DNA from: Verticillium longisporum
Taxonomy: Eukaryota > Ascomycota > Sordariomycetes > Glomerellales > Plectosphaerellaceae
Length of the DNA: 64,000 nt
Assembly (NCBI GenBank): GCA_019188255.1
Contig: JAETXT010000001.1
Coordinates: forward strand, 124,001-188,000
Reading direction: 5' to 3'
Shown here: one piece after another, positions 32,511-44,051 of the stretch
Layout of the letters: the number at the start of each line of letters is the position of its first letter
Numbering within the stretch: the stretch's first letter is position 1
Program-made: the position numbers and the translations under genes
The notes under the pieces: generated by a model
Database searches by the model: none
Told to the model about the DNA's origin: nothing
The model's input: the letters and a program-made list of their open reading frames with translations, nothing else

Positions 32511-34671
32511 TCACGCATATCCCTCCTCTTCAGGAGAGCCCTGCTTCATAGCGTAGCCCTCGACAAACCCATGCGGGTCACAGACCCTCTCCAGACTGAT
32601 ACCATTTGCTGCGATCCAGCCCCGGACAGCCTCCTTGTCGAGCCTCACCCTCGGCACATCAGGCACGGGCTCCGGCTCTCCAACATCACCAACGTCCTCC
32701 ATGGCCTCGTCTCCGTCGTCACCGGCCGCAGCACGCGAAACCTCGGGCTTCTTCCCCGGCCCAACGCCAGCATCCTGCAGCAAGCCCATCTCCCTGAGGG
32801 TGGCAAGGCAGTCGTCGAGCGCGATCCACGTGCCCCTGCTGCAGTCGCCCACGTCCACCAGCGTCTCCTCGCTGCTGTCAAGCGCGCCGGCAATGCCGCC
32901 GATGCCCAGGAGCCATCGCGCAATCTCGCCGCCCCAGAACCGACGATAGCCTTTCCTCCCGAGGTCGGAAATGGGCTTCTCCGGCCCACCGAGGACGCCC
33001 TCGCGGCGGCTGATCTCATAGGAGACGCCCATCAGCAGAGCGCCGAGGCCCTTGCGTTGCCATGGTGGGAAGACGAGGATGCAGGCAAGGTTGTTGTTGT
33101 CCCACGACATCTTCTCCTTGGAGAAGAAGCCGACAATGTGCGGCCTCACGGGCTTCTCGTCGGACGTGTCGACGGCGGGCTGCGATGGGTCGTCAGGTGG
33201 GCCCGTTGGCGGCGGAGCAGGCGGGGTGTAGACGAGCAGAAAGTAGGTAAACCCCGTGACGTCGAAGAAGACCGACTTGTTATCCAGGAAGAGCTTCGCG
33301 AACAGGGAGAGATTCTGACAGAACAGCTGGAGCATGGTTAGCCACGTCTTCGTGAAAACCAGAGGACAAAACAAGGCGGGAACTCACGCCGTCGACCTCC
33401 CCGTCTACCTCCCACACGCTCCACTCTCCCTGATCCCGCACAACCTCCTCGACGTGCCGTATCCCGGCGTTCGCCTTCTTCCCCGGCCCACGCTTGTCTT
33501 CCGGCACAGCCCGCAGCACCGTCCGGCGTCCCCGAGGGTGGACGTAGATCTTCCGCCCCGGCGGCGTCCCCGCGCTGCGCTCGCACACGTGCACGTGGCC
33601 CAGCCACGACACGAGCTCTTTGGAGTACTTGAAGCAGCACGGGCACACGTAGAGCCGGTCGAGCATGGGCGCGTCGCCGCCGCGCCGGGCGTGCGCCTTG
33701 GCACCAGCCTCGCCCGAGCTATGCTGGCCATGGCCGTCCTTGCTGCCGTTTGCATGCTGCGCGTGGCTGGGCTTGCTGCTGGCGTGGCCGGAGGGGATGT
33801 CGCCGAGGGGCTCCTTGCCGTAGTAGGAAGGGTACCACGTGCGGAAGCAGATGTCGCCGAGGACGACCTTGTCGATGTTGCGGTCCGTCCTCGGCGTCGG
33901 CATGGCCGTCTTCTTCTGGGCTTCTTGCTTTGTGGGGTGCTGGGGCAGAGCAGACGGCGTCCGTGGAGAGGAGTGCGTGATGGCTGGGACGGGGATCGGC
34001 GTGTTGGTCGGTCTCGTCTGGTACTGATAGGGAGCGGGATCGCCCACCTGCGCCAGGTGCCGCTTGTTGTCCTGCACACTGGGTTGGGGCTGGAGTGAGG
34101 GCGGCAGGCTCGTGGGTGGGCTGGGTCGCATCAGGGTTCTCGTCCATGGCTGCGACTGTGGTTGAGGTGCCTGGTAGGTGATTTGGGCGCAACAAGGCCA
34201 TTCGCTGGCCTGACATTCTCCTTTGCTTCCTTGATGGCGAGGGGTGGCTGATGGTTGATGGCCACCATGCTCGCACCCCTCTGCCTTGTGACGCGCGGTG
34301 CTTGTGTCGTTTGCTGTTGTGTTGGCCCAGGCTGGGTGCTCGGTGCGGAGGGTGGGACAGCTCGTGTCACCGTCTCGACCCCAGGGTTGGTGGGAACAGG
34401 TACAGGAGTGTCTGTCGTGGTTTTCGGCTTTGGGGGTCTTCCTCGTCCTCGCTTCGTCTGCACAGGCGGTTCAGCATCCGCGAGAGCTGGGATTGTGGCC
34501 GGTCGCGGCGGCGATGCATGTGGTGGCGGGACTGGAGGGAGTATCGGAGTCTGACGCGTTGCGCGACGCGTCGTAGCTTCGGTGGTGGGGGCGGGGAGCT
34601 GTGACAGCAGGCGGGTCGATGGCTTCTGAGTCGTTGTGAGGTCGTTTGCGCTTGTGTGACTTGATCGGCAT
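32511..34671 (-). CDS. SAS2: MYST-family histone acetyltransferase, SAS2-like, with N-terminal AT-hook; frame disturbed twice
   Basis: Exons 34671-33388 and 33326-32511 (61-bp intron, GTGAGT..CCAG) total exactly 700 codons. In order: basic start MPIKSHKRKRPHND; AT-hook KRGRGRPPKPK at about residue 75 (minor-groove DNA binding); Pro/Gln-rich linker; NIDKVVLGDICFRTWYPS; the MYST C2HC finger LYVCPCCFKYSKEL..H..HVC; and the acetyltransferase core (FLDNKSVFFDVTGFTYFLLV, catalytic Cys in ACILVFPPWQRKGLGALL, GGPEKPISDLG). A Pro-rich loop is inserted after FTYFLLVYTPP. The N-terminal part switches frame near 34587-34596 (one extra C on the coding strand) and back near 34185-34187 (one missing), so the errors compensate; a further local shift around 34100-34150 is possible. 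SAS2 versus other MYST members is judged from the short domain layout and is less certain than the family. Confidence 0.85.
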
Positions 34672-35539
34672 CGTGAAAAGGGTTTAATTGTGCAGCAGGA
34701 CGATTCTCCAAGAAAGAAAAAGCAAAGCGGCGCGGGTATGTGGCTCACGGCGCAAAATCCTCGTACCGAGGCCTGGGTGGTGAAGCTCCAGTGAAGAGAT
34801 GTCGATTCGTAATGACTACCTATTGCGGGCGAGAGTAATCAATCAGCGCCGCGAGATGGGCGTGAGAAAGTTTTTCAAAACGAAGTCGCATTGACGCAAG
34901 ATTTCATATTCCGTAACAATGAGGACCTACGATCGCAGGTGATCCCATGCCTTCGCGTACCGATTGAAGTGTTGATGGGTTCGACCATGTCTTGCGTGCC
35001 GTGCATTCCTCGGTTCGGCGCTATCGATTAAACCGCTTAGTGTACTATTTCCGGTTCACGGACTCCATGGAAATCGTACTACTGCATATACCTTTTTGGA
35101 TACCGACTTCCTCCTTCTCATCCTCCCACAACCATCTTCGTACAGCCTGCAATTCTTTCTCTGCTCTTCCACGGTGTCCTAGCAAGGCGTTCATCATGAG
35201 GTTCGGCGAAATGGCTGATTTCAACCACTTGTTTGGTGTTCAGTCTGCGGCAGCATGTCAATCTCGCTACCCCTGCAATCATAGGCATGACCTCGCAGCA
35301 TGATCATGATCACTACCCATTGCCTCACCACCTACTTCAGCCGCCTGGGGTCCGTCGCGTTAGCATCTGCGAAGGACGTCTGCACGAGATCCTGATTTTT
35401 CAGACCATAGCCTGCTTTGGTCACCGCTGCCGTCTTTCGATCACACTCACCTCCATCACCACGAGCCAATACTGGGTTTAAAACACCCACACAATTATGC
35501 ATGACGACCGCTCATTTTTCTCTACACCACACCGCTCGG
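34672..35539. other. Intergenic, 0.87 kb
   Basis: MYST gene promoter and 3' flank of the oxidase gene. No ORF or RNA supported. Confidence 0.5.
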
Positions 35540-37570
35540 CTATCTACGTGAACTGGCGTACGGTTTACCCTCGGGAGACCAGTCGTACCAGCCCATGTCA
35601 ACCTCGTCAATGATGCCCCAGTGGTCGACGAACTGCTTCATCTTATCATTCATGCCCTCGACCGACAGGATCTCATATACCGTCCTCCAGGCACTGTTGA
35701 CAGCGCCGATGATCCATGCGTGGCCCGAGCTGAGCGCCTCGCCGCCAAAGTGCATGTGACCATTGGCGGCAGGCGTCATGAGCCAGGGCATGAGACTGCT
35801 GAACTCGCCTGGCCCAAAGATGGCAAACGCGCCGTTCGAGTACGCCGAGCCGTACCAGTCGTAGACGTGAAAGTCGACGAACTCAGACTCGAGGAACTCG
35901 TACGTCACGCCGTTCAGCTCGGCCAGGTCCCGCAGCGTCACCTCGACCAGCGTCTTGATGCTCTCGGGCTGGTACGGCTCCTGGTTGGTCGGATTGTGCG
36001 GGTTGAGGTAGGATCCGAGCCGCGAGGCGTCCTGGCCCCAGGTGTAGCTGGCGATCATGGTGCCGGGCGCCCCCGGCACGTCGATGCCGTACGAGGGGTA
36101 TACGCAGCGCCGGATGGGGAGGTCGGTGAAGGACTGTCCGCCTTGAAAGGGGCCGGTCGCCAGCTTCTCCCACCTGAGTTTCGTCAGCTACGGGCCGTTC
36201 CTCTTTGTTCCACACGGAACACTTAGGATCTTACCAGCGAGTCTTGAACTTGAGGCCAATCTTGGCAGCAGGATCATAACTACATCCATCGCGTCAGTAC
36301 AACTCGAACACACCCTCCAGGGTAAGGGAACGGCACGCACTTCAGGCTGCGAATAGCAGTGTTCTGGTAGTAACTCAGTCCCAGCTCCGTCATGTTGATG
36401 ATCTGAAGAGCACCCAGCGGAGCCGTGGAGATGACATGAGCATAGTCATACTCGTCAGCGCCGTTGACGACCATCTTGAGCGTGCCGTCAGGTTTCTTCT
36501 TGACGTCCGTCACCCTATGGTTGAGGACAGGCTTGTTCTTGACAATGAGATTCATGGCCTTGGTGATCATATCCATGCCGCCGTTGATGAGAGTCCACTT
36601 GTTGATGTCGGCGCTCGTGAAGATCCACTCCTCCAGGACGGCTTGGGCCATGGAGTAGGTGTCGTAGTGGCCGGTCGCGTCGTTCATCGTCTCCATCCAG
36701 TCGACTTCGCTGTTGGTGAACCCCTTTGTGAGAAGGAAGTCCCTGACACTCATCGAGTCATAACTCATGAGTTTGTTGAATCCCGTCGTAAAGTCGTTCG
36801 AGAGGGCGGTGACCATGGTTTGGACCTGGTCGGACCAGACCTCAGACGCCGAAAGAGCATCAAACGTAGCGTTGAACAAGGGGATATCGTATCTTTCTGC
36901 CGACGCAGAGTTCGGCTCCTGGATGAGGGCCGTGACCCCGTTGAAGCGACGGAACGTGTTGTTTGTCTGGAAGATGTAACTCTTCTGGACGACTTGATCC
37001 CGCTCGGAAACGCGAGCGTTCAGGTATGGGATCAAACTCCACGATTCGTTTCCAATGACGCGATCCATGTATGGCATGGGTGGAAAGCGCATCGCACCGA
37101 CGTCCTGACAGCCGTATTAGCGAGATCTTGGGATTCAACGGTAGCGGTTTTTGGCTCACATAGTAGTCATAGTACGCCGGGTCTTCGGGCGTGGACTTGT
37201 CCCAGGCCGCTTGGTCAAAGCGATGGGTGAAGATTCGACCCCCGACACGACCAGACGCTTCGTGGATGTCGTAGTCAATGTCCAGAGAGTCCAGGATCAT
37301 GGCGGCGTACAAGCCAGCAACGCCACCGCCAATGATACCGACCTTGAAAGGCCCGTCCTTTGGCGACGGGCATCGGCTGTGGTTGCTGTAGGCGGAGTCG
37401 CCCACGAGCTTCCGGAAGAAGGCAGCACGAGGGTTCCCGGCGGCCAGCTTCCCGTCATTGCATATGTCCTTGGGCGACTTCGTCGCCGTTTCGGCCTCGT
37501 GGGCAGGCAGGGCAAGAGCGTTGCCAAGCAGCAAAGCTGTAACGAGTGAACGAATGGTAAAGAACGACAT
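35540..37570 (-). CDS. Secreted flavin L-amino-acid oxidase
   Basis: FAD enzyme expected to deaminate L-amino acids outside the cell, releasing 2-oxo acid, ammonia and H2O2. Exons 37570-37160, 37104-36341, 36279-36235 (45 nt) and 36173-35540 give 617 aa. Signal peptide MSFFTIRSLVTALLLGNALA. FAD dinucleotide fold at residue about 77 (VGIIGGGVAGLYAAMILDSL, acid EASGRVGGRI), then DVGAMRFPPMPYMDRVIG straight after intron 1, as in fungal and snake-venom type oxidases. Other blocks are VISTAPLGALQIINM, the C-terminal FAD segment MHFGGEALSSGHAWIIGAVN, and potential N-glycosylation sites (NESW, NMTE). The short exon 3 reads NYDPAAKIGLKFKTRW, conserved in the family. Substrate range cannot be told from sequence; a related amine oxidase role is possible. 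Confidence 0.9.
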
Positions 37571-38784
37571 GGCTGCGAACAGCTGTAAGGAAGGAATAGA
37601 GGTTAGTTAGTGTTAGTCGGCCCAGGATTGATTGGCGAAACAAAGCTCCCGAGGAGCTGCCATCATCAACTTTATAGACGACCTCGCACGCGTCGAATTC
37701 CAAAGCTCATAGACAACACATGGGTTGCTGGAAGTCGGCGTATCATGTACACTGTCTCATTTTCCACTCGCTAGAAAAGCGTGTCCTGGGGAAATGTCTT
37801 GCTTCCACGAGACAGAGCTCGCTCCAGGCCCTTCAGCCCCTCAAGTTCATCCCTCGCAGCATTCCTCCACTTCACAACTAACACACATTGAGTCGGCTCC
37901 TCAAGCCTTACTCGCGGTAGAGTACGAGCTAGATACTGACCGGGTAAGGCTGAATTGACCACGGTTCGAACCACATGGGACAGGCGAGTCCAGTGGGAAT
38001 TCCCCCCTCAGACCAATTCCCTTTCGCATTCTCCAAACCCAAACACGTCGAGCGCCATCGGGATTTGACTTCGTGAACCCCATCTCCCCAACGTTTTGAG
38101 CTCTCCCCGGGCGATTCCAGACAAATGTGACACGTCTCTTGCCGGCCCAAGCAGCCCCGAGGACTTGGCAAGTCATGCGGACGCTTTGAATCCGCCATTG
38201 GCTCAGTGCAGCCACTGCATTCTCGACGCAACGCGCTCCGTGCCTTCTGCAACCGCTGTTCAGCGTCTCCGTCCATTGCAAAATAACACTGGACTTCACA
38301 GCAAAGCACGACGTATGAACCGAAAGCTAGATCTTGTCTTGCGCACCTAATGTCTTGTAGTGGCCTGATCTTACCAAGACCATCTGCCTCGAGATATGAT
38401 TAGCGCGCAAAGTTGCCTTTGATACTGGCGCACCTTTTCAATTCTGGTCCAGGTTGTAAGGGCGGAAATGTATCTGTGAGGAGGCCAGAGACGCTGCACT
38501 AAACAAGGACTACAACAAGAAGGAGACAGACGTACGAAGGTTGGAATCGTGATAGTCTAGCACGGGGTAATCTTTGAGCTCACAAACGCTTATGCTTGGG
38601 GTATTGGCAGATGCAGGAAAACAACTCGATTAAAATGGTTGAAATTGCGTGCTCATGAATGGAGTACATCGAGGCCTCTAAATTATGAAACTACATTGCC
38701 GGAACCGAAATACGTGCTATATTCAAACCGCAACTTGTTTCGCTAAGACTTACGTCAAAGGTTGAAAGCCTCACGCTGCACAGA
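37571..38784. other. Intergenic, 1.2 kb
   Basis: Oxidase promoter (an AACTTTATAG element at 37668-37677 lies about 100 bp upstream of the ATG) and LRR-gene 3' flank. Frames between 37,700 and 38,350 were not convincing. Confidence 0.45.
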
Positions 38785-40853
38785 TCAAGCTCGGCGCTTC
38801 TTGCAGCAGAACGGGCCTTGCGCCTTGATCACCCTCTCGAGCGTATCATCACCCTCCTTCCAGTTCTTGATCAACGTCACGAGGCCTCGCCGCGCAAGGC
38901 CCATGTCCCGATTTCGATACACAGAGTCAATTTTCCTCACGTCGGTCCGGTCGTTGGTGAGCCATCTCCGCTCTTCACCCATGAATCTGCTGTAGGTCAT
39001 GTCTTCGCCGTAGACAGACCGGACGTTTGCCTCCATGTGCTGCTGTAGTGCCTGGTCGAGGGCTTTCTGCTCCTTGGTTGGCGCGGTGTAGGATGAGGCG
39101 TCGCGCATCTTACTGTCGCGCGACGGGACGAAGCCCAGTTTCTTAATGTTTGAGTCCGGTAGGATGGAGACGGCAACGTAGGCAAGGAGGGAGCTTTGTA
39201 ACGCTGCTGTGGTTATCTGGCCAAGACCCAGGGGAGTGATGGGGCAGTGACCGAGGTTGAGGGAAGCCAGGGATGGGGTCGAGGTCAGAAGGCCAGTAAT
39301 AGCTTGGATGGCGCCTTCATCAATGTAATTGTACGCCTGGCCTAGATCATGTGTCGCGTACGCTTGGCCGAGGTCGAGGCAGCGGATGCCGGGGTGAGAT
39401 GTGAGTGCTTCGCAAATAATCTGGGCGCCCCGGGTGGTAAGGCCGGTAGACTGTAAGAGCAGGCGTGAGACCTGGGGAGCGACTTCAAAGGCACTGGCAA
39501 GGGCTGCAGCGCCGTCGTCTCCGATGGGGTTGCTCGACAGGTATATCGATGTCAGGCGGCAATTGGGAGAGGCCAGGAACTGGGCGAGCGCCCGAGCCGC
39601 AGCCTCAGAGAAGCCAGTACCATTCATATACAAGTTCTCCAGGGGGAGCACCCGATCTTTGTAGGCCGCCAGGTTAGTGAAAACTTCGACGAAGCCAGCA
39701 TCGCCGATCTCAGTTTGGTCGAGATCCAACGTGCGTAGATTTCTTGTCTCGGTGATCAGCCGATAGACATCGTGGGCAGCAGATCTGCCGAGAGGGTTGC
39801 GTTTGAGCCAAACGTTCGTGATAGCATCAGACTTGATCATGGCGTCGACGAGAGTCTTGAAGCTCGGGGCATCAATGCAGTTCCCGGCCAGGTACCAGGT
39901 GTCCATGCGGCTAGGTAGCGCATTGATGAATGAGGCTATATGATGTGCGCCTACTGGGCCGATGATATTATTGCCAAGGAGGAAGTGCTTGAATGCTCAT
40001 TGGCCCGCAGGCTGTTCATGAGGTCGCCGATATGATCAGGCCCCACGACCTGTTTGCAAAGATCCATGCGACCATCCTCATACACAACGCCTCTCGGGAA
40101 TTCGGCGCCCTGGACGTGGTAGTATGGCTCGCCGTTGCCATCGTCTAGCGCATGCCCAGTAGTTGAGGCGCCGAGCTTGTGTGTCCCGCCCTGCTCCAAA
40201 TGGTGGAAGAATGGGGCCAGGTCATCGGCCTCGGCAATCTGCACCGGCATGGGGAGTGCCTGAGGTCCCCCGAGGGAGATGGGATGGCTGTCTTTATTCC
40301 AAGGGCCCTGTGCCAGGATGCGAGAGGCCCAAACCGGCGCAGGGACGCCGGGGTCAGCCTGGCCGGTAAGACCATGACGAGTGCGACCGTTCCTTACAGT
40401 TGCGACTATCATGTCGTATCTTCGCTGAAGCACTGCCCAGGCATGCAACTTTACGCGATCAGCATCATAGCGGATGATGGGCGAGAGCGAGCCGGCGTGG
40501 CAAGGGAAGAGAAGATCTGCGATGGAGCCTGCCAGCATGGCGCGTTTGGATTTTCGCCGTGGTAGGTCGTGGAGAACGTCATCGATCCGGACTTTCATCA
40601 GAGGGAGTTCGAGTATCTCATCAGGGGTATATGCGTAGCAGTGATCGAAAGCAGGCGAGGTAGCATGGAGCAGGTTAAGATACTTGCGGCAGAGCGACGC
40701 CAGTATAAGGGCCTCATCGAACTCTACTTCGTCGACCCGAGCATCGCTGTGTATACGCTTGGAGGTGCCCTGGGATGAAGGGAATGTCTTGTATTGGCTG
40801 AGTATTGATGGAGGTACCGCTTGGGATAATTGGGTATGTGTCGCAGCAGCCAT
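38785..40853 (-). CDS. Leucine-rich-repeat (RNI-type) protein, frame broken once
   Basis: 690 codons if one base is restored; no introns. Function not known. N-terminal half: MAAATHTQLSQAVPPSILSQ, a helical segment (DEALILASLCRKYLNLLHAT) and KRAMLAGSIADLLFPCHAGS. The C-terminal half carries ribonuclease-inhibitor type LRRs: LRTLDLDQTEIGDAGFVEVF, LENLYMNGTGFSEAAARALA, LTSIYLSSNPIGDDGAAALA, VSRLLLQSTGLTTRGAQIIC and LASLNLGHCPITPLGLGQIT. It ends in a basic tail after YGEDMTYSRFMGEERRWL. The frame slips near 39992: LRANEH must be followed by FKHFLLGNNIIGPVGAHHIA, which needs one more T in the TT run. The two frames join smoothly and the LRR phase continues, so I treat this as one gene with a sequence error. 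Confidence 0.85.
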
Positions 40854-42213
40854 GGTAGGTAATTGACGCCGAGGCTCTGACGGGAACGAAGGCGGGAGCT
40901 CGCACTATTGCAGGATGCATCAAGGACAACCCATTCAGTCAACGGTTGTGGTCATGTTGCTTTATACAATCCAGTCTCGACGTTGCAGGGCTGAAAGATG
41001 GACGAAGAGAGGATGGCTAGCGCAGATGCAGTCTGTGTGACTCGAGTGGCTGTGATCTTCCACGACCTTCCCTGATCGAAGATGAGGCGCGCCTGCCTAA
41101 GGTGTGGGCACTAGGAGCACCAACCGCAAACCGCTGTTGCACGATCCCATGCAACTTGGGCCTGAGCCGCATCGAAATTGACATTCATGTCAACCAAAGG
41201 GCGCAGGGTGCAACAGGCCAACTAGGTCCTTACATACCTAGGTATCGAGAAGAAGCTGGCAGGTGGTTGGACCTAATGCGGGGGTGGGGGCCATGTGAAG
41301 CTTGACCGACCCAATGTGTTCGGTGTGGTTGTTCACGGTGAGTGGGATGTTTCGCTGAAGGCTCGGTAGCGGTACCCTCCACGACGCCAAGCTTCCTCTG
41401 TGTTTGCCGGCCTCTATGCTACTCGCCGCATGAGGATGGCCTTGCAAGTCAGACCTCAAAGTCACCCAATGCTCCCTCTCAGGCGTGTGAGTGGTTCAGA
41501 TACTAATGAAAGCGATGCGACGCTGCGATAGTCAACGCTGATCATTTTCGCATCCACTGCGTCATCAAAATAAAACTCCGCCAAAGTCCGCAGAGGCTCT
41601 GTCCGCTCTAGCACCAAACATGGCGACATGGTCGTGAACAACCAGAACGATTATCAAGACATAGCCGGACATGATTACTATACTCTACGAAAACGTTCTG
41701 CTCGAGTATTGGTCCGCTCCCCAAGTGGGTGACACCGCATGCTCACTTACTCCACACTAACCTAAGGTACCTAATTCAGCATGACTTGCAGTGCAATTGA
41801 ATATGTGAGGAATTGAGTTTCTCGGGCCTCTTACGCTTCCCAGGTGCTGTGCAAAATGCCTGGCGTTGTCGACATTCTACCTCATTCGCTCACCTCCAAT
41901 CCACCATGTCCGAGGTACTTGGAACGAGGCATGATGGTGTAAAAGCCGCTCCGCCTTCCTAGCTTCTCGTTGCATCGAAAGGCATCGATGGGCCGCCGAT
42001 CAGGCCCGCGGACATTAGATGCAGCGTAGCTGAAACTCGACGTCGAGGCCCGCAGTAGACATGATACATACTTATTATTCAGCATCCTAGCGGCGGAGTG
42101 TATAATTAGAGTTGTAGAGTTTCACTACCGCCCATATTCCATACGAGCTTTCTCTCAGACAACATAACGTCCGGAATACTCTCCGAAAACACCCCAATCG
42201 AACCCATCACACG
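40854..42213. promoter_or_regulatory. Divergent upstream region, 1.36 kb
   Basis: Lies between the LRR gene (-) and the NmrA-like gene (+). Contains a perfect TACCTAGGTA palindrome at 41235-41244 and a related CCTAAGGTACCTAA at 41761-41774. No ORF supported. Confidence 0.5.
41235..41244. repeat. TACCTAGGTA palindrome
   Basis: Identical to 5594-5603; intergenic. Confidence 0.6.
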
Positions 42214-43158
42214 ATGACTTCCGCTTTCCTCGTAGTTGGTGCCACGGGCAACACAGGTAAAGCCGTTGTTGCTACCCTGTCGGAACTCGTCAAGGCCAGC
42301 CCTACCTTCTCGAACCACAAGATTCTGGCCATGACAAGATCCGCAAGCGGCGCTGCAGCACAGAAACTCGCTGCTCTGCCTGGCGTCGAAGTTGTCGAGT
42401 ACAGCTGGGTCAGCATCACGGCGGACTGGCTTCGGCAGCACAATGTCGTGAGGGCCTTCATCGCATCCCACAATGAGCCGACCCAGTTCGCCGAAGAGTC
42501 TACCTTCCACGTAGCCGCACTGAAAGCAGGCGTCGAGTACGTCGTCCGCATCTCGACGACGGCGGCGAACGTGCGCCCCGATTCCGATGCCTACTACCCG
42601 AGGGCCCACTGGGCCATCGAGGCCCTGCTCGGCTCGCCCGAGTTCAAGCGCCTGCGATGGACGTCACTTCAGGCAAACTTTTTCACGGCCTTCTACCTGC
42701 AAACAGCGGCAGCCCTCGTCAACGAGTTCCGCGAGACCGGAAAACAAAGCCCCTTGAGGCTGATCGGGGCGGAAGACGTACCCGTCGGCGCCGTTCATGC
42801 GGACGACGTCGGAGAATTCGCCGCGCGCCTGCTCGTCCTCGACGATGTGGCGCCGCACAACGGGCAAAAGTACGTCTTGAACGGTCCAGAGGACATCACG
42901 GGGCGGCAGATCGTGGCGCTCGTGGAGCAGGAGATCGGCACCAAGGTCGAAGAAGTCCACTACAAGGACATGACGTTTATCGACTACCTCGTGGAGCATA
43001 GCCCTGGGCCCAAACCTCTTATTGAGTCGTTAAAGCATGCTGGCGTCAAAGCTTGGGAAGGTGAGTGCACGGCATCGACTACCAGTGAGGGGGTCCTCCG
43101 TCTGGCAGCACCGAAGACGGCGCCTGCGGCCGTTTTCAAGACCTTGTTGCAGAACTAG
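42214..43158 (+). CDS. NmrA-like / NAD(P)-binding Rossmann-fold protein
   Basis: Intronless, 314 aa, start ACACGATGACT. N-terminal nucleotide-binding motif FLVVGATGNTGKAVVATLSE (GxxGxxG form of atypical SDRs), a central STTAANVRPDSDAYYPRAHW block where SDR members have the catalytic or structural Tyr region, WTSLQANFFTAF, and a C-terminal part typical of NmrA-like reductases (VPVGAVHADDVGEFAARLLV, KYVLNGPEDITGRQIVALVE). Members act as redox-sensing regulators or as NADPH-dependent reductases of small molecules; nothing here tells which. No biosynthetic neighbours. Confidence 0.88.
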   Translation: MTSAFLVVGATGNTGKAVVATLSELVKASPTFSNHKILAMTRSASGAAAQKLAALPGVEVVEYSWVSITADWLRQHNVVRAFIASHNEPTQFAEESTFHVAALKAGVEYVVRISTTAANVRPDSDAYYPRAHWAIEALLGSPEFKRLRWTSLQANFFTAFYLQTAAALVNEFRETGKQSPLRLIGAEDVPVGAVHADDVGEFAARLLVLDDVAPHNGQKYVLNGPEDITGRQIVALVEQEIGTKVEEVHYKDMTFIDYLVEHSPGPKPLIESLKHAGVKAWEGECTASTTSEGVLRLAAPKTAPAAVFKTLLQN

Positions 43159-44051
43159 TATCGTCTCAATGAATGGGGCTTCTTGCTGTCGTGTTTCAAA
43201 TGGTAGTGTAGTCCTGTGCAGCATTGTGACGCTCCTATGTTCGTACTGATCACCATGATTGTCCAGGAGACCATCCCCAGCAGAGGTATGTGAGAATGAG
43301 AATGCTGGCTGTCATGGGTAAAATGATGAGATATTCTGCCCGTGATTTCCCTCGTGCCAGATGGCATAATATTCGAAGGCAGATGCTGCGCCGCGACTGC
43401 CAGGAGCATGACGGCGAGCCTGCAGAAGTCAATACGAATGGGCAATCGAGAGAGAGACAGAAAGGGCGGAGGAGGTAGGAAGGTACGACGTCACAGAGGC
43501 TTGGGTTCCTGCCCGGTGGACGCTGATCCAGGGTCCATCATGAGTCGTGCCTCCGCCAATCACACCATCTGATGTCACGACTCTGTCTCCACATCTTCGT
43601 GTGCCAAAGATTTAGACCCCTCATCGACCTCGCTGCCCCGCCATCACCTACAGCCTGTGACACGGAACCGTCGACGTGCATTTCGGCGCTCCTCCGCCAC
43701 TCCTTGCCCAGCATCAGCATCGCGTGATCGCCCATACCAATATTGGTTGCACTCTGCTCAAGAGGCCATACCGTGCGTGCATGGTCTGCAGTTTGCGACG
43801 TCACTACCGTGTTTGCCTCGACCACCATCGTCACCCCACGTCGCGTAACCACACCACATCCACGTCGCCTTGCTGGACGCCTTCACCTCCATATTAACCC
43901 ACGACATTTCTGCCACGTCGCCGACGTTGTGCTTGACTTCTTACCCTCAAGTTACAGATTGTACTCTCTGTTGACGCAGGTCAGAGCAAACAATCCAAAT
44001 TTCAATATTGTCATTGTCCTGTGAAGACGATACTTCTTCTATATAATCATT
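43159..44051. other. Intergenic, 0.9 kb
   Basis: 3' flank of the NmrA-like gene and upstream region of TBCC; T/C-rich before 44052. No gene supported. Confidence 0.5.

Noticed and set aside
37900..37990. tRNA-like GGTTCGAACC box
   Set aside because: The T-stem does not pair and no acceptor or anticodon stem can be built on either strand.
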